A stretch of 64,000 bases of DNA, from positions 124,001 to 188,000 of the forward strand of contig JABLXU010000006.1 of assembly GCA_013177805.1 (NCBI GenBank). The letters run 5' to 3'. Shown here one piece after another: positions 63,879 to 64,000 of this stretch (position 1 is its first letter; every line of letters begins with the position of its first letter). This DNA comes from Candidatus Omnitrophota bacterium (GTDB lineage Bacteria; Hinthialibacterota; Hinthialibacteria; Hinthialibacterales; Hinthialibacteraceae). The translations under genes and the position numbers were made by a program. The notes under the pieces were generated by a model. The model had not been told where the DNA came from and did no database searches. It saw only the letters and a list, made by a program, of their open reading frames with translations.

Positions 63879-64000
63879 TCAAGCGGGGCCAGGTTCAGCG
63901 GGTGGATCATTTTTTTGATTCAGATGCCGCACGGCCTCCTCGACCGTATCAAAGATATCCACCACTTGGTTGAGGCGGATCACTTCGAAAGCGTGATCGA
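63879..64000 (-). CDS. C-terminal end of a STAS-domain (anti-sigma antagonist-like) gene
   Basis: A minus-strand frame enters from the right edge and ends at TGA (63881-63879), giving 39 residues: ...HAFEVIRLNQVVDIFDTVEEAVRHL followed by a Pro-rich end. The pattern F-x-[VL]-x-x-L-x-x-[VLI]-[FV]-x-I-[FY]-x-T-x-E-E-A-[VL] matches the last strand and helix of STAS domains as in SpoIIAA/RsbV. The partial nature prevents a firmer call. It is convergent with the DUF2961 gene. Confidence 0.6.
   Translation of the reverse strand, partial: DHAFEVIRLNQVVDIFDTVEEAVRHLNQKNDPPAEPGPA

Overview
The window looks like chromosomal DNA from an uncultivated, Gram-negative-type, free-living heterotroph. The DNA is moderately GC-rich, Shine-Dalgarno sites (GGAGG/GGGAG) are strong, and intergenic gaps carry REP-like palindromes. 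Many genes encode exported proteins (Sec, Tat and lipoprotein signals), and several look like sugar-polymer enzymes: DUF4038/GH140-like, GH38 and DUF2961/GH172-like, plus two Gfo/Idh/MocA oxidoreductases and a sodium:solute symporter. This mixture recalls lineages such as Sumerlaeota, Hydrogenedentota or Planctomycetota relatives, but no marker here fixes the phylum. That placement is inference only.

Layout. 1-5.3 kb: a Tat-exported Gfo/Idh oxidoreductase, convergent with an HD phosphohydrolase/DUF4038 pair; remnants of two IS630-type transposases; a secreted beta-propeller-like protein. 5.5-12 kb: a secreted protein with three repeated modules, a zinc alcohol dehydrogenase, and a secreted lamin-tail/CotH protein. 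12.3-23.1 kb: LarA-like racemase, nitroreductase, a redoxin lacking its cysteines, acetyl-CoA synthetase, a double-parvulin foldase, an FG-GAP protein and a GT4 glycosyltransferase. 23.3-26.2 kb: the gap-pgk-secG operon. 26.6-28.1 kb: an orphan, apparently broken ORF running antisense into a small membrane protein. 28.4-34.4 kb: GH38 mannosidase, amidase-like and GerMN proteins in one direction with overlapping ends. 34.6-38.8 kb: an ECF sigma factor with a FecR-type anti-sigma factor, a PHP-like protein and a membrane hydrolase. 39-43.3 kb: a large secreted protein, a beta-helix protein and LemA. 44.1-46.3 kb: a soluble histidine kinase and an NtrC-type sigma-54 activator. 46.3-53.4 kb: prfB with its programmed frameshift, an alpha/beta hydrolase, small proteins, an SSS symporter with an overlapping two-TM mini-protein, and a ComM/YifB ATPase. 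53.7-56.1 kb: a pseudo-receiver regulator and a two-gene cassette for secreted proteins, one of them cysteine-rich and AT-rich. 56.6-64 kb: hemL, tRNA-Met, ndk, a second Gfo/Idh enzyme, a histidine phosphatase, a conserved small protein, queC, a DUF2961 lipoprotein and the end of a STAS-domain gene.

The enzymes fit a saccharide-degrading lifestyle: exported or lipid-anchored glycosidases, Gfo/Idh and MDR dehydrogenases acting on sugars, the symporter importing products, and glycolysis (gap, pgk) and acetate activation (acs) below. The most unusual signal is a short shared C-terminus, V-x-x-W-x-x-[YF]-stop, on three otherwise unrelated secreted proteins, with a degenerate version on a fourth. 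It could be an undescribed sorting or anchoring tag. A second candidate is the cassette encoding the 10-cysteine secreted protein. Several paralogous enzymes have lost catalytic residues (amidase, thioredoxin-like, PHP-like, receiver domain), so 'dead' domains recur in this stretch.
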